NCBI RefSeq assembly: GCF_002886185.1
Contig: NZ_KZ614146.1
Span: forward strand, 2,825,924 to 2,889,923
Reading direction: 5' to 3'
Source of the DNA: Salipaludibacillus neizhouensis
GTDB lineage: Bacteria > Bacillota > Bacilli > Bacillales > Salisediminibacteriaceae
DNA: 64,000 nt
Of this stretch, positions 55,367 through 64,000 are shown piece after piece (within the stretch, counting starts at the first letter, position 1; the number at the start of each line of letters is the position of its first letter). The translations under genes were made by a program, and so were the position numbers. The notes below the pieces were generated by a model. That model worked only from the letters and a program-made list of their open reading frames with translations. It was not told the DNA's origin and ran no database searches.

Positions 55367-57106
55367 ATGAAAATTTGGACCTTTGTACTAACAATCATTC
55401 TTATGATACTGGTTGTCCCTATGACTATTTCAGCAGAAGATTATACGATTCCTGAGCTCGAAATTAATGCTCACCTCCAAGAAAACGGAAATGTCTTTGT
55501 AGAAGAATCTCATACCTACCGTTTTGAAGGAGAATTCAACGGAATTATTAGAGAACTGATTCCAAAAAGAGGTACAGATATTCTAAACGTCGAGGCGTTT
55601 GATTCAGATCAACCTCTTGAGATTGAGCAAGACGAAAACGAGTTACGCATTCATCGTGCAGGTGAGGATGAGACGATAACCATTAACCTCACCTATGAAA
55701 TTATCGATGGGGTGGAACGGTATTCTGATCTCGGTCAATTTTACTGGCCTTTCTTCGATGATAGTAACGAGTCTGACTATGGCGATTTAACTATTAATGT
55801 TTTTCCACCCGCCGAGACTTTGCCAGCTGAGGTCATTGCATTTGGTGACGATGAAGCTTTTGAAACGGAAAACATACATGATGACGGTTCTGTAACTTTT
55901 TCATTCGGTGAGGTGCCTAGTGGATCTAAAGGCGATATTCGAGTTGCCTTTGACTCTGAACTTTTTCCGGCCACTTCACTCAAGGAAGACACTCCATTGA
56001 GGGAAATTATTTTACAAGATCAACAGACTCTTAAAGATAAGGCCATAGCCTTTGATGAAAGGCGGGATAACTTAGCCTCATTATCAGCAATTTTACTACC
56101 GGTTTTCGCGATTATTCTAGGTTTCATAGTCCTCCTAACCTTTTTTCAGAGACAACGGAAAATGAATCATATTAAAAAAGATATGCCAACGGGGGGTGTA
56201 CCTTCGCTTATTATGAGCTTACCTGCAACGATTCTGTTTACTAAGTATCAACATCAGCAACCCCCATCTGAGGTACTAACTGCTGCCTTGCTTGATTTAG
56301 TCCGAAAAGGGAATGTCACGCTTTTACCCGACGAAAAGTTTAAAATCATTGACCGAACAAATTTACTTAGTCATGAAAAAGTCCTTATCGTTTGGTTATT
56401 TGATGAAATTGGTCAGGAAAACATATTTGACTTTGAAATGTTAAAAACATATGCAGATAAAAAGAGCAATTTCTCGAAATACAAAGCTCACCATTCTAAA
56501 TGGGTAAAAGAGCTGAGAAATGAACTTAAAGAGCACTACTTATATAAAAAAAGAACTAGATTAAGATGGTCAATAGGTATAGCGAGTCTCGTGCTTGCTC
56601 CATTTCTACTATTATTCCCATTTCATGATCTGGTTTTAAGTTTCTTATTGACCTTGTTTTTATTCGTTTCTACAGTGCTTTTTTCAATACTTTACAACCC
56701 AAAGACTTACAAAGGTGCAAAGATATCTCTGGAATGGAGCCAATTAAATTCTTACTTTGACAAAGTAGATGAAGTGAGGAAACATACCTGGACCAAAGAT
56801 GACCAAATGAAAGTTTTTCTCTATGGTTTAGGTACAAACAACGAAGTTATGACTAAGAAAAATAAAGAGTTAATTCTAGCATTTTCGAACGCTAACATGT
56901 CAACTTCTAATCAGACTGATAACAGCTTTGCAAATTTAGACGTATCATCAATCATTCTTATTAGTGCTCTAGCTTCTTCCAGTTTTCGAAAAACAGACAG
57001 AACAACAGGTGTTGTCTCTGCTGATTCCTCTTCCTCATCAGGAGGGTTTAGTGCAGGAGGCGGTGGCGGAGTTGGCGGCGGCGGTGGTGGATCAGGAGCA
57101 TTTTAA
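55367..57106 (+). CDS. DUF2207 membrane protein with Gly-rich tail
   Basis: 579 residues. Signal peptide at about 1-23 (SAEDY after the cleavage site), an extracellular beta-rich DUF2207 domain (about 24-210; RFEGEFNGIIRELIPKRG), a membrane helix at about 243-264, a cytoplasmic domain, and two more helices at about 405-450. The tail (about 555-579) is a Ser/Gly run, GGFSAGGGGGVGGGGGGSGA. The family function is unknown. A GGGAGATG-type ribosome site precedes the ATG. A repeat A head begins 1-2 bp after the stop. Confidence 0.88.
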   Translation: MKIWTFVLTIILMILVVPMTISAEDYTIPELEINAHLQENGNVFVEESHTYRFEGEFNGIIRELIPKRGTDILNVEAFDSDQPLEIEQDENELRIHRAGEDETITINLTYEIIDGVERYSDLGQFYWPFFDDSNESDYGDLTINVFPPAETLPAEVIAFGDDEAFETENIHDDGSVTFSFGEVPSGSKGDIRVAFDSELFPATSLKEDTPLREIILQDQQTLKDKAIAFDERRDNLASLSAILLPVFAIILGFIVLLTFFQRQRKMNHIKKDMPTGGVPSLIMSLPATILFTKYQHQQPPSEVLTAALLDLVRKGNVTLLPDEKFKIIDRTNLLSHEKVLIVWLFDEIGQENIFDFEMLKTYADKKSNFSKYKAHHSKWVKELRNELKEHYLYKKRTRLRWSIGIASLVLAPFLLLFPFHDLVLSFLLTLFLFVSTVLFSILYNPKTYKGAKISLEWSQLNSYFDKVDEVRKHTWTKDDQMKVFLYGLGTNNEVMTKKNKELILAFSNANMSTSNQTDNSFANLDVSSIILISALASSSFRKTDRTTGVVSADSSSSSGGFSAGGGGGVGGGGGGSGAF

Positions 57107-57107
57107 T

Positions 57108-57269
57108 TGAAGAAAAACGGCAGAGCCGTCTTTTATTAAAATACAGCCTGTTCTTTCGCAACCCCCGAGTAGCACCTCTCAATAGCGTGTAGGTGCTACT
57201 CGAAGGAAGCCTGGCTTCCCTTTACGCTTGTGGCGGCTAAAGTTAGCTGTCAACTTATAAATCCTTGTA
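57108..57269 (+). repeat. Repeat A, copy A11 (162 bp)
   Basis: Long form directly after the DUF2207 stop. Head ACGGC-AGA-GCCGT; inner hairpins GAGTAGCACCT / AGGTGCTACTC and GGAAGCCT / GGCTTCC, the latter replacing AAGGG/CCCTT by a different but still pairing sequence. The tail is diverged (TCCTTGT). Confidence 0.85.
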
Positions 57270-57280
57270 AAAAAACAAGC

Positions 57281-58075
57281 TTATTTAAAAACTTCATTCA
57301 GTACTTTTGAAGACTGTGAATTGTTCAAGTTTTTATTGACAGTTCCGGAAGGTTTTGTGCGCAAGTTCGTTGCAAAGGAACGTATCATTTCCGTTTCGCC
57401 GACCAAATATAGTCCACTCCAATTTTTCTCCTTTTTAAGCTGCTCTACATTTCCTGCCATTTTTTTATAAAATCGGCTAAGATTCTCTCTATACCGCTGA
57501 TTAAAGTCATCAACATGTGTAGCACCAGAAGCTGTCCGGTCACTAGAAGCTAAACCTTCCTTGACCCTCCACTCTTCTTTACCAGAATCAAATTCATATA
57601 TTTTCTCATCATGAACTTCCCCTAGAGAAGTTTCGATGACTTTAACTTCATCCAAATTAGGTAGAATAACCCCAGCAAGAGGATATTCTTGCTGCAAGCC
57701 ATCTAATTGACTAAGTTCTGGTTGCGACTCCCAATGGAAGCTTGTTTCAACAGGTACCTGCAAGTAATGAACTGACCATAAATCATCTTGGTCTGAAGCA
57801 AAGATTACAACACTTTTTTGCAAATCCATGCGATTTCCTAAAATCTCATCATTAACCTTTTTCTTTAACTTTTTATAGCTTTTATGTTCTTCTTTATCTC
57901 CTGAAGCTTCAAGATATTCATCTAAACGCTTTAATCCATTTTTCAAACGAATTTTCCATTCCCCTTTTTGCTGATCGGGATGCGCAGGATCGGTATTTAA
58001 ATAAACACTCAAAACACATTTGCCTTTTTCACATTGAAAGTCTTTTAAAGATTGAAGTTCACTTGTTAATGCCAT
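57281..58075 (-). CDS. VLRF1/eRF1-like putative ribosome-associated factor
   Basis: A 264-residue protein of the bacterial eRF1-like VLRF1 type. The N-terminal part begins with the VLSVYLNTDPAHPDQQKG segment; the middle holds LAGVILPNLDEVKVIETSLGE; then GLASSDRTASGATHVDDF and a C-terminal NWSGLYLVGETEMIRSFA segment typical of eRF1 domain 2-3. A GGQ-like catalytic motif is replaced here by a Gly/Ser/Thr-rich loop, so peptidyl-tRNA hydrolysis is uncertain. The likely field is ribosome rescue or quality control, by family inference. Ribosome site AAGGAGG. Confidence 0.72.
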   Translation of the reverse strand: MALTSELQSLKDFQCEKGKCVLSVYLNTDPAHPDQQKGEWKIRLKNGLKRLDEYLEASGDKEEHKSYKKLKKKVNDEILGNRMDLQKSVVIFASDQDDLWSVHYLQVPVETSFHWESQPELSQLDGLQQEYPLAGVILPNLDEVKVIETSLGEVHDEKIYEFDSGKEEWRVKEGLASSDRTASGATHVDDFNQRYRENLSRFYKKMAGNVEQLKKEKNWSGLYLVGETEMIRSFATNLRTKPSGTVNKNLNNSQSSKVLNEVFK

Positions 58076-58188
58076 AATTGAACATTCCTCCTTATTGAAT
58101 CTCTTAGTGTCCTTTTTCCAAATATAATTTCTTTAAAACTTCAATTTATAAAAAATTTCGCTTTCGTTCAGTGTTAATTCGAAAAAAT

Positions 58189-58255
58189 CTTAGTTTCGAG
58201 TCGTCTCGACGAAAGCCTAGTGCGGATTTGATCACCTAACTCCGTTCGAAGAAAA
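58189..58255 (+). repeat. Decayed 3' end of a C repeat
   Basis: CGAAAGCCTAGTGCGGATTTGATC, then ACCTAACTCCGTTCGAAG, matches the last third of the C module (GCGTCCGCCTAGAGCGGATTCGAGCACC, TCTGTTC) with several changes. The 5' part is not seen. Confidence 0.45.
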
Positions 58256-58273
58256 CCACTCTTATCTTTTTTT

Positions 58274-58314
58274 AAAAAAAGGAGAGCATGTCATAGTTAA
58301 GACATGCTCTCCTC
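58274..58314 (-). terminator. Terminator of the YtxH-like gene
   Basis: GGAGAGCATGTC / GACATGCTCTCC stem with an 8-nt loop, then TTTTTTT on the minus strand. Confidence 0.92.
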
Positions 58315-58325
58315 TATTTTCTAAA

Positions 58326-58730
58326 TTACTGATGCAATTTATAAACATTTCCTTCAGCCTCTGGTAGACTTTCAACTGTTTGGAGTTTCTCTTTTAACTC
58401 TATTAATTCATCTTTAGAGTCTATAATTGCGTTTAATAAATCATATGCATGTGATTTCAAATTTTGTGAACTATCCACAATGGTCTGAATATCTTCTGAT
58501 GCCGCCTCTACTACTTTCGATACTTTTTCACTAGAGGCACGAAGCTGATCTACTACTGTGTCACGGTTTTCATTGATTACAGTAATCCAATGCTTCGTTT
58601 GAAGTGTTGTTGAGCTAACGAAACTAGTAACACCATTTCTAGTCTTATCATTGGAAGCGATAATAATAGCTCCACTTAGGACTCCAATTATTGATCCCCC
58701 AATTACCCACTTTTTTGATTGTTCACTCAT
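58326..58730 (-). CDS. YtxH-like membrane-anchored helical protein
   Basis: A 134-residue protein: an N-terminal glycine-rich membrane helix (about 8-26, VIGGSIIGVLSGAIIIA) and a long amphipathic helical tail with coiled-coil-like spacing (about 60-125). This is the layout of YtxH/gas-vesicle-like stress proteins. The family link is by layout only. The ATG follows GGGAGG. Confidence 0.65.
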   Translation of the reverse strand: MSEQSKKWVIGGSIIGVLSGAIIIASNDKTRNGVTSFVSSTTLQTKHWITVINENRDTVVDQLRASSEKVSKVVEAASEDIQTIVDSSQNLKSHAYDLLNAIIDSKDELIELKEKLQTVESLPEAEGNVYKLHQ

Positions 58731-58855
58731 AGTTCCGTTCCTCCCTTTTCAATAATTGATTCTGTGTCTCTATATCTATTTTACCAATAAAATGAAAAGT
58801 GAAACAATTAAATTATAAAAAAGTCGAAAATAAGAGTATTTATTCGCTTTTACAC

Positions 58856-59827
58856 TTACTTAACTTGATATAGAATTTTTCCGTCAACCTTCTCCCAACC
58901 AACTTCACTTTTCTCCTCCAGCAAATCTAAATGACCTAATGTCTCAGAAAAAGTTAGGGAAGTTTGTTTTTGATAAAGTTGTGGATAAACTTCTTTACAT
59001 AAATCAAAGACTTGTATAGGACCTTTTCCCATTTTCCTCTTAAAAGAAAATGCTTTCCCTAGTTGATCATCTAACCTCTTTTGGATAAGTTCTTTTGGGT
59101 TTTCAATGGTTTTCCCATGCCCTGAATAAATATAGTTACTAGTCAAACACCTTTTTAAAGAATCCCTATATTGCAACAATGTTTTTGGGCGTTCCTCACC
59201 ATGTTGATAAGGTGCTTCAATAATGGCATTCGAAGAAATATGTTCAATGACATGATCTCCTGCAATCATCGTGCCATCTTTTTCTCTAAAAAGGGAAATA
59301 TGCGATTGTGCATGTCCAGGTGTTTCCATAACGGTCCAACCGCTTAGTCCTTCAATCTGGCTTCCTTCTGTTAATTCTGTTGATAATTCCGCTTTTTCAG
59401 TAAAAGTCATAAATTGCTCATTCTTCTGCCGCATCTTTTTTATCCATTTCTCCGGAACTCCATGACTGAAATACATTTCAGTATAAAACTCCATCGTTCT
59501 TTCAAGAAAATCCTTATCCTTTTTAAGCCATGGTTTAAGCTTTGGATGTCCTGCTATCTTTGCATAAGGCATAAATTTGTGAACAAGACCAATATGATCA
59601 GGATGATGATGAGTTAATATCACCAGTTCTATGTCTTTCATAGAAAAACCTAGTACTCCTAACTCATACTCTAGTTTAGTCTCTGTTTCCTTCGTAAATG
59701 GTCCGGTATCAACCAAAGTAAGAGCTTCCCCTTTTATTAAATATGTATTTACAGGACCGACTAGGAACGGTGTAGGCAAACTTATTGGATATATTTCCTG
59801 CGCACTCTTCTTTACTGATGTTTTCAT
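58856..59827 (-). CDS. MBL-fold metallo-hydrolase
   Basis: A 323-residue metallo-beta-lactamase-fold protein. LTHHHPDHIGL is the HxHxDH metal site, with GHAQSH (third His) and AGDHVIE (bridging Asp) after it and YSGHGKTI near the end. A winged-helix-like C-terminal domain (about 230-320) resembles LACTB2-type hydrolases. The ATG at 59827 follows GAGGGAGG; the upstream frame start lacks a site. Substrate unknown. Confidence 0.88.
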   Translation of the reverse strand: MKTSVKKSAQEIYPISLPTPFLVGPVNTYLIKGEALTLVDTGPFTKETETKLEYELGVLGFSMKDIELVILTHHHPDHIGLVHKFMPYAKIAGHPKLKPWLKKDKDFLERTMEFYTEMYFSHGVPEKWIKKMRQKNEQFMTFTEKAELSTELTEGSQIEGLSGWTVMETPGHAQSHISLFREKDGTMIAGDHVIEHISSNAIIEAPYQHGEERPKTLLQYRDSLKRCLTSNYIYSGHGKTIENPKELIQKRLDDQLGKAFSFKRKMGKGPIQVFDLCKEVYPQLYQKQTSLTFSETLGHLDLLEEKSEVGWEKVDGKILYQVK

Positions 59828-60033
59828 CGAAAGGCCTCCCTCAATTTTTCCTCCATACGAGTACATTTTTTCCTATTATTTACACTTCCACAGAGAAAAT
59901 TTCTATTTCCCTACAATTTTCGACACTTTTCACGAAAAGTTCACCAAATTGTAACAGGTTGCACATATAATATTAAAAATAGGGTATTATAATTAAGAAT
60001 ATATAGAATATTTAGATATTAGGAGGAACCATT

Positions 60034-60186
60034 ATGAGAAAGCGTTTTAAAAATTTTGAAGAACTAGTAAAAGAAAATAAAAAAATAATTATCGAAGATC
60101 AAAAAGCTCTGAGTCAGATTGAAGAAAAAATGGATAAGAAACACGACTTAAATTATCAAAAGGAAGAAATGAATCAATCAGTCTAG
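60034..60186 (+). CDS. FbpB-like small basic protein
   Basis: A 50-residue helical protein, MRKRFKNFEELVKENKKIII, then LSQIEEKMDKKH. The pattern (FxELVxxNKxxxxxDxxxLxxIExxxxxKH) is that of the Fur-regulated basic proteins FbpB, which work with the small RNA FsrA in iron sparing. AGGAGG lies upstream. I do not see a clear Fur box, so regulation by iron is only inferred from the family. Confidence 0.65.
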   Translation: MRKRFKNFEELVKENKKIIIEDQKALSQIEEKMDKKHDLNYQKEEMNQSV

Positions 60187-60206
60187 AAATTAGATATGAA
60201 AATCAT

Positions 60207-60248
60207 AAAGCTGATTTCCCCTGAAAGAAATGGTAAATCAGCTTTTAA
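60207..60248. terminator. Bidirectional terminator
   Basis: AAAGCTGATTT / AAATCAGCTTT stem with a 17-nt loop between convergent genes, A- and T-flanked. Confidence 0.8.
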
Positions 60249-60261
60249 CATTTTATTATTA

Positions 60262-60591
60262 TTATTGGTATTTTTTAAGTAATGCCTGTAACTTCAATGC
60301 ATGACCTAAATCTCCATGCACTTTTAACTTACCACTCATATAAGCAATCGTAGGATTTAAATCATCGTTAGCGAGCTTAACGAAATTAATATCCGTCATT
60401 TCCAAAGTCAGTCTCGGCTCCCACTCTTCTCCCTCATGATAGAAAGCTTGATTATTATCTATCTTTAATTGATATATTCCTTCTTCTTCACCAGTTAAAT
60501 TAAATTGATACACATACTTGAGACCTTCTATGTGACTAGGGTCCTCACTCATTTTTACAGTTAGTCCTTCAAATGTCTCTCTAACATTCAT
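60262..60591 (-). CDS. SCP2-domain (sterol carrier-like) protein
   Basis: A 109-residue single SCP2-type lipid-binding domain: YVYQFNLTGEEEGIYQLKID, then EPRLTLEMTDINFVKLANDD and YMSGKLKVHGDLGHALKLQ, the typical family endings. The ATG at 60591 has GGGGAG upstream. A lipid or fatty-acid ligand is likely; neighbouring plsC fits lipid metabolism. Confidence 0.88.
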   Translation of the reverse strand: MNVRETFEGLTVKMSEDPSHIEGLKYVYQFNLTGEEEGIYQLKIDNNQAFYHEGEEWEPRLTLEMTDINFVKLANDDLNPTIAYMSGKLKVHGDLGHALKLQALLKKYQ

Positions 60592-60695
60592 TTTTAACAC
60601 TCCCCTTTAATGATTGAACACTCATTCATATTTACTATTATACATAATTAGTGATTGCGTTACTAATATATTTTGCAAGGAAAGAAAGTATTTTA

Positions 60696-61442
60696 TTATT
60701 GTTTTTTAGACTGAACGTCTTGATTTTTCACAATAACTCCTCTTGTTATGTCCGCTAGTTCTTGACCATCGATCGTAGGATTATTCTGGTGAATACGGAC
60801 AGGTTCATGAATAGTCACCTTAACAGTTGCTGGGGTTATTATTTTTCCGTTAGCTTCCATCATATTATAAGATCCATCAATCGTAACTGGTAAAATTGCA
60901 GCATTAGACTTCTGAGCAAGCTTAAAGCTTCCTTTTTTAAACTCCGCCACAGGGCCTCCCTTGCTTCTAGTGCCCTCTGGGAAAATCACAAGATTTTGTC
61001 CATTTTTTATTGATTCAGCCCCAGTAATAATCATTTTAACTGCATTCCTAGGATTTTCCCTATCTATAAATATGCATCCTAAATACTCCATCCATGTACT
61101 AATCAGTGGAATTTTCTTGACTTCAATTTTCGATATAAATCCTATTTTCATATCAAGCCATCCTAATAAAATGGGAATATCAAAATTACCTTGATGATTG
61201 CTAACTATCAATACAGGTTCATTTTCAGGAATATTTCCTTTACCTTCTACTATAATATTGCCTCCAGCAAGTTTCACCAGACGTCTTGCCCAGTTCCTAG
61301 CTGTTATATGAACAAATTCGTCTAATTCTTCATCCTTCCCCTGCTTTTTCAATCTCTTAGCTTTTAACAACCCAGGGGATATAGCAAGTAAGTGCACGAA
61401 AAAATAAATAAACCAAATAATCGTTCTTATCATCAAAATCAT
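60696..61442 (-). CDS. plsC: 1-acyl-sn-glycerol-3-phosphate acyltransferase
   Basis: A 248-residue membrane-associated PlsC-type acyltransferase making phosphatidic acid. N-terminal membrane helix at about 5-24. Motif I NHQGNFD (the NHx4D catalytic site), motif II GCIFIDRENPR, motif III FPEGTRSKGG, and motif IV LPVTIDGS. The start MILM has a CGGAGAAG site. Bacillus genomes carry a main plsC plus paralogs, so this may not be the only one. Confidence 0.92.
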   Translation of the reverse strand: MILMIRTIIWFIYFFVHLLAISPGLLKAKRLKKQGKDEELDEFVHITARNWARRLVKLAGGNIIVEGKGNIPENEPVLIVSNHQGNFDIPILLGWLDMKIGFISKIEVKKIPLISTWMEYLGCIFIDRENPRNAVKMIITGAESIKNGQNLVIFPEGTRSKGGPVAEFKKGSFKLAQKSNAAILPVTIDGSYNMMEANGKIITPATVKVTIHEPVRIHQNNPTIDGQELADITRGVIVKNQDVQSKKQ

Positions 61443-61735
61443 CCATTCTTCTCCGACTTAAACCGTTATGATTATACCAAAGAATAGAGATCCTTGTCCT
61501 ATTTAAATAAATTCCGATGAGTAACCGCAGGATCAGCTGAATACCCACATATCGCTTTTGGGTAAGGGGTTGTTGTAATTCATTCACGGAAGTAAATTTT
61601 TTAAAAGCAGCAGAGTTTTCTTTTTGTTAAACCCAGACTGATTCTTGCTAAGCCTAAGTAGTTAAAACCAACGTGTAAAATCGTACTACAAGGGAATAAG
61701 TAAATAAATGAGAATTTTGTTAGGAGGAATTTATC

Positions 61736-62008
61736 ATGGAAAGATATCATGTACAAGTTAAAGGTACCGTTCAAGGAGTTGGCTTTCGATACACAGCACA
61801 AATGAAAGCTACGGAACGTCACTTAACAGGCTGGGTTAAGAACAAATTGGATGGAACAGTTGAATTAGAAGTTCAAGGAGAAAGCAGTAAAATTCATTCA
61901 TTCATTGAAAGCCTCTCTGAATTCAAATTCCCTGCTAAAGTTGAGAACATCGAAAAAGTATCCATTCCAACTTTGTCTAAAGAAGATACTTTCTCTATTA
62001 CACATTAG
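61736..62008 (+). CDS. acyP: Acylphosphatase
   Basis: A 90-residue enzyme hydrolysing acyl phosphates. QGVGFRYTAQ carries the catalytic Arg and GWVKNKLDGTVELEVQG the catalytic Asn. Length and ends are typical (YflL in B. subtilis). AGGAGG lies 8 nt before the ATG. Confidence 0.95.
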   Translation: MERYHVQVKGTVQGVGFRYTAQMKATERHLTGWVKNKLDGTVELEVQGESSKIHSFIESLSEFKFPAKVENIEKVSIPTLSKEDTFSITH

Positions 62009-62162
62009 ATTAAGTTTTCTGGAAACCGTTATTGATTCTATTGTTTTGATACTTCTTATATGAGTCTTTCAGAGAATATTTTCTCCCTTTTTTAAAAGGG
62101 ATTTTTCTATTTGAAGTTGAATTTATACTTAAGCAGCAAAGAGAGTACTAAAGGAGGTAGCC

Positions 62163-63380
62163 ATGTTAATTAGAAGATTAAAAGCGTCTGAGACACAAAC
62201 TAGTCTCCAAATGTCAGAGTTTGCTTTTCAATTTGAATTGAACGAAAAAGAACGGTTGCAGCAATTAGAGGATGATCAACCGGAACAAACCTGGGTTATA
62301 GAAATGGAAAATGAAATTGTCTCTAAAGCTACAGTCCTTCCGCTTCACGTCTACTTCAACGGAAAAGTTGTCCCTATGGGTGGAGTTTCTGGTGTTGTCA
62401 CATGGCCAGAGCATCGGCGAGGCGGGTATGTAAAGAAGTTATTAAGCCACTCCTTAAATGAAATGAGAGAACAAGGTCAAGTACTTTCATTTCTCTATCC
62501 ATTTTCCATTCCCTTTTATAGAAAGTTTGGTTGGGAGCTTTTTGCTGATACAGAAATATTAACTTTAGAAAAGCACCAACTTCCTAAACGGGAGACATAT
62601 GAAGGAACGATCCGAAGACTGACAAAAGATGATCCATTAATCGTTGATGAGGTTTATCAAGCTTGGGCAAAGAAATATGCAGGAACGATAGTCCGTGACA
62701 GTGAGTGGTGGAAAAAATCTGTTTTTAAAAGAAAGAAGGGAACAATTAGTGCTTACTTTAACGCTCAAAATGAAAAAACTGGTTATCTAATTTACGAAGT
62801 GAAAAATAGAACGATGACCGTTCATGAAATTATCTGGTTAACCCCTGATGCTCGTCGTGCTTTATTACATTTTATCTCAAATCACGACTCCATGATTGAC
62901 AAGGCAGTGATTAAAACAGTCGCCCACGATCGTCTTCCTTTTCTTTTAACTGATCCGCAGGTTAAACGGGAAGTTTCGTCTTACTTTATGGCAAGAATCG
63001 TAGACGTAAAGGCTTTTTTATCACTCTATCCGTTCGAATTTAATCGTGACGATAAACCTTTGATATTACATATAACCGATGAATTTTGTTCTTGGAACAG
63101 TGGCATTTATATTTTGTCGAAATCCACCGATGATAACATTGATAATGAGGTAAAATTCTTTGGTGATGATACATCGAATTCAGGTTCAGGTGCGACATGT
63201 TCACATTCTCCTAAGAAAGGAATTCATTTAACTGTACAACATTTAACAGCTATTCTATTCTGTACACAAACTCCGCAAACCTTAGTAGAAGAAGAATTCA
63301 TTCAAGGAGATCAACAATCTATTAAAGTTTTGGAGTCGGCACTCCCCACTTTAAAACCTTTTATCTATGATTTTTTCTAA
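62163..63380 (+). CDS. Eis-like GNAT N-acetyltransferase
   Basis: A 405-residue protein with the three-part Eis layout: an N-terminal GNAT domain (acetyl-CoA loop EHRRGGYVKKLLSHSL, about 83-98), a second GNAT-like domain (about 150-280), and an SCP2-like C-terminal domain (about 290-405) ending in aromatic residues (YDFF), where the chain end takes part in catalysis in Eis. Substrates in known members are aminoglycosides or lysines; here unknown. AAAGGAGG precedes the ATG. The stop overlaps a repeat A head. Confidence 0.88.
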   Translation: MLIRRLKASETQTSLQMSEFAFQFELNEKERLQQLEDDQPEQTWVIEMENEIVSKATVLPLHVYFNGKVVPMGGVSGVVTWPEHRRGGYVKKLLSHSLNEMREQGQVLSFLYPFSIPFYRKFGWELFADTEILTLEKHQLPKRETYEGTIRRLTKDDPLIVDEVYQAWAKKYAGTIVRDSEWWKKSVFKRKKGTISAYFNAQNEKTGYLIYEVKNRTMTVHEIIWLTPDARRALLHFISNHDSMIDKAVIKTVAHDRLPFLLTDPQVKREVSSYFMARIVDVKAFLSLYPFEFNRDDKPLILHITDEFCSWNSGIYILSKSTDDNIDNEVKFFGDDTSNSGSGATCSHSPKKGIHLTVQHLTAILFCTQTPQTLVEEEFIQGDQQSIKVLESALPTLKPFIYDFF

Positions 63381-63441
63381 GAAAAACAGCATAGCCTTCT
63401 TTTATCAAATACATTGTGATTCGAGCACCTCTGTTTGAAGT
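63377..63441 (+). repeat. Chimeric repeat: A head joined to end of C
   Basis: CTAAGAAAAACAGCATAGCC, then TTCTTTTATCAAATACATTG, is an A head and stem start. It runs straight into GATTCGAGCACCTCTGTTTGAAG, the last bases of a C module. It overlaps the stop codon of the Eis-like gene. Confidence 0.7.
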
Positions 63442-63445
63442 AAAC

Positions 63446-63484
63446 AAACAAAAGGTGTGCCACGTCGGCACACCTTTTGTTTTA
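63446..63484. terminator. Bidirectional terminator Eis-like / ALDH
   Basis: AAACAAAAGGTGTGCC / GGCACACCTTTTGTTT, a perfect 16-bp stem with a 5-nt loop between convergent genes. Confidence 0.92.
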
Positions 63485-64000
63485 CTCCCACATTTTTCTT
63501 AATGTACTCAGAGAGGTTTTCGTTTGACTATAACGAATTGGTAAATCAAAGCTAGTAGTTTGTTTTAAGATGCTCTTTTCATGTGTAAAGGTATCGAAAC
63601 TGTTTTTCCCGTGATAACTGCCCATGCCACTAGCTCCGACACCGCCAAAGGGTAAATAGGGCGTTGACAAGTGCATAACAGTATCATTCACACAGCCTCC
63701 TCCGAATGAGAGGTTACTAAGGATGAACTGCTCATGATCTTTGCTCTCTGTAAATAGATACAAAGCTAAAGGATTTGGACGTTTTCTTACGATATCAACG
63801 ATTTCAAAGGGATGTTCAAAAGTTACTATTGGAAGGATCGGGCCAAAGATTTCCTCTGCCATAACTGGATCATCCATTGTCACATCCATCATAATTGTTG
63901 GTTCGATGAATCGTTGTTCTTGTGCAAATCCTCCACCGTAGAAAACTTTTTCTTCATCAATTAAATTAATTAGACGTTCAACGTGTTTTTCATTAATGAT
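63482..64000 (-). CDS. Aldehyde dehydrogenase (C-terminal part, cut by window)
   Basis: The last 172 codons of an NAD(P)-dependent aldehyde dehydrogenase. The open frame runs off the right edge. EEIFGPILPIVTF is the conserved ALDH segment, FGGGCVNDTVMHLSTPYLPF and GASGMGSYHGKNSFDTFTHEKS are typical of the short fatty-aldehyde group (YwdH-like). The catalytic Cys and Glu lie beyond the window. The first Met inside the window (63892) is internal. Confidence 0.92.
   Translation of the reverse strand: MINEKHVERLINLIDEEKVFYGGGFAQEQRFIEPTIMMDVTMDDPVMAEEIFGPILPIVTFEHPFEIVDIVRKRPNPLALYLFTESKDHEQFILSNLSFGGGCVNDTVMHLSTPYLPFGGVGASGMGSYHGKNSFDTFTHEKSILKQTTSFDLPIRYSQTKTSLSTLRKMWE

Overview
The window is a piece of a low-GC Bacillaceae chromosome. 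The 16S rRNA gene, the spore proteins (SspE, an SspK-like protein) and a gene order that mirrors two Bacillus subtilis neighbourhoods all point there: ygxA-ygzB-perR-ygaF-gsaB-ygaE-ygaD-ygaC, and the mutY/yfhP-yfhJ-yfhH-recX-yfhF-yfhE-yfhD set. The 16S sequence looks like the Virgibacillus/Oceanobacillus/Gracilibacillus group of halotolerant bacilli. I did not fix the genus.

Layout. 1-2150: the 5' part of an rRNA operon on the minus strand (spacer, 16S, leader, two promoters). 2.5-9 kb: ygxA, ygzB, the peroxide regulator perR, a YaaQ/DarA-like putative c-di-AMP receptor, a decayed D-2-hydroxyacid dehydrogenase, a bcp peroxiredoxin, a K+ channel and gsaB (heme precursor synthesis). 9.3-13.8 kb: a divergent glutamate synthase large subunit without its small subunit. 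14-20.5 kb: a YgaE-like membrane protein, an ABC exporter, ntdP, sspE and fabL. 20.6-25.6 kb: a ywrD/chromate transporter operon and a mutY-SDR pair. 25.7-30.7 kb: the yfh cluster, including several very small genes. 31-43 kb: mixed housekeeping (an unknown coiled-coil protein, YtkA lipoprotein, chemoreceptor, MFS, rlmCD, GAF, pdaA, phosphatase, yfkAB). 43-48 kb: a xylose locus (xylB, xylA, divergent xylR) with a remnant that looks like the end of a beta-xylosidase gene. 48-64 kb: yfkD, a large TPR-GTPase, MATE, OsmC, MFS, DUF2207, a VLRF1/eRF1-like protein, an MBL hydrolase, an FbpB-like small protein, SCP2, plsC, acyP, an Eis-like acetyltransferase and the end of an aldehyde dehydrogenase gene.

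The most striking content is between the genes. At least a dozen loci carry a 130-160 bp structured repeat (here called A): a small terminator-like head hairpin, a long stem enclosing one or two hairpins, and short inverted ends (ATAAGAA...TTCTTAT). Several stems keep pairing while their bases change from copy to copy. Two further repeat modules (B, a roughly 127-bp long hairpin, and C, roughly 150 bp) occur three times as a B-C tandem flanked by head-like and sometimes tail-like sequences of A. Chimeric and truncated copies exist. Several heads start within a few bases of a stop codon in the sense direction, so they probably act as transcription terminators.

All calls come from reading the sequence and from remembered family features. 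No database search or folding program was run.
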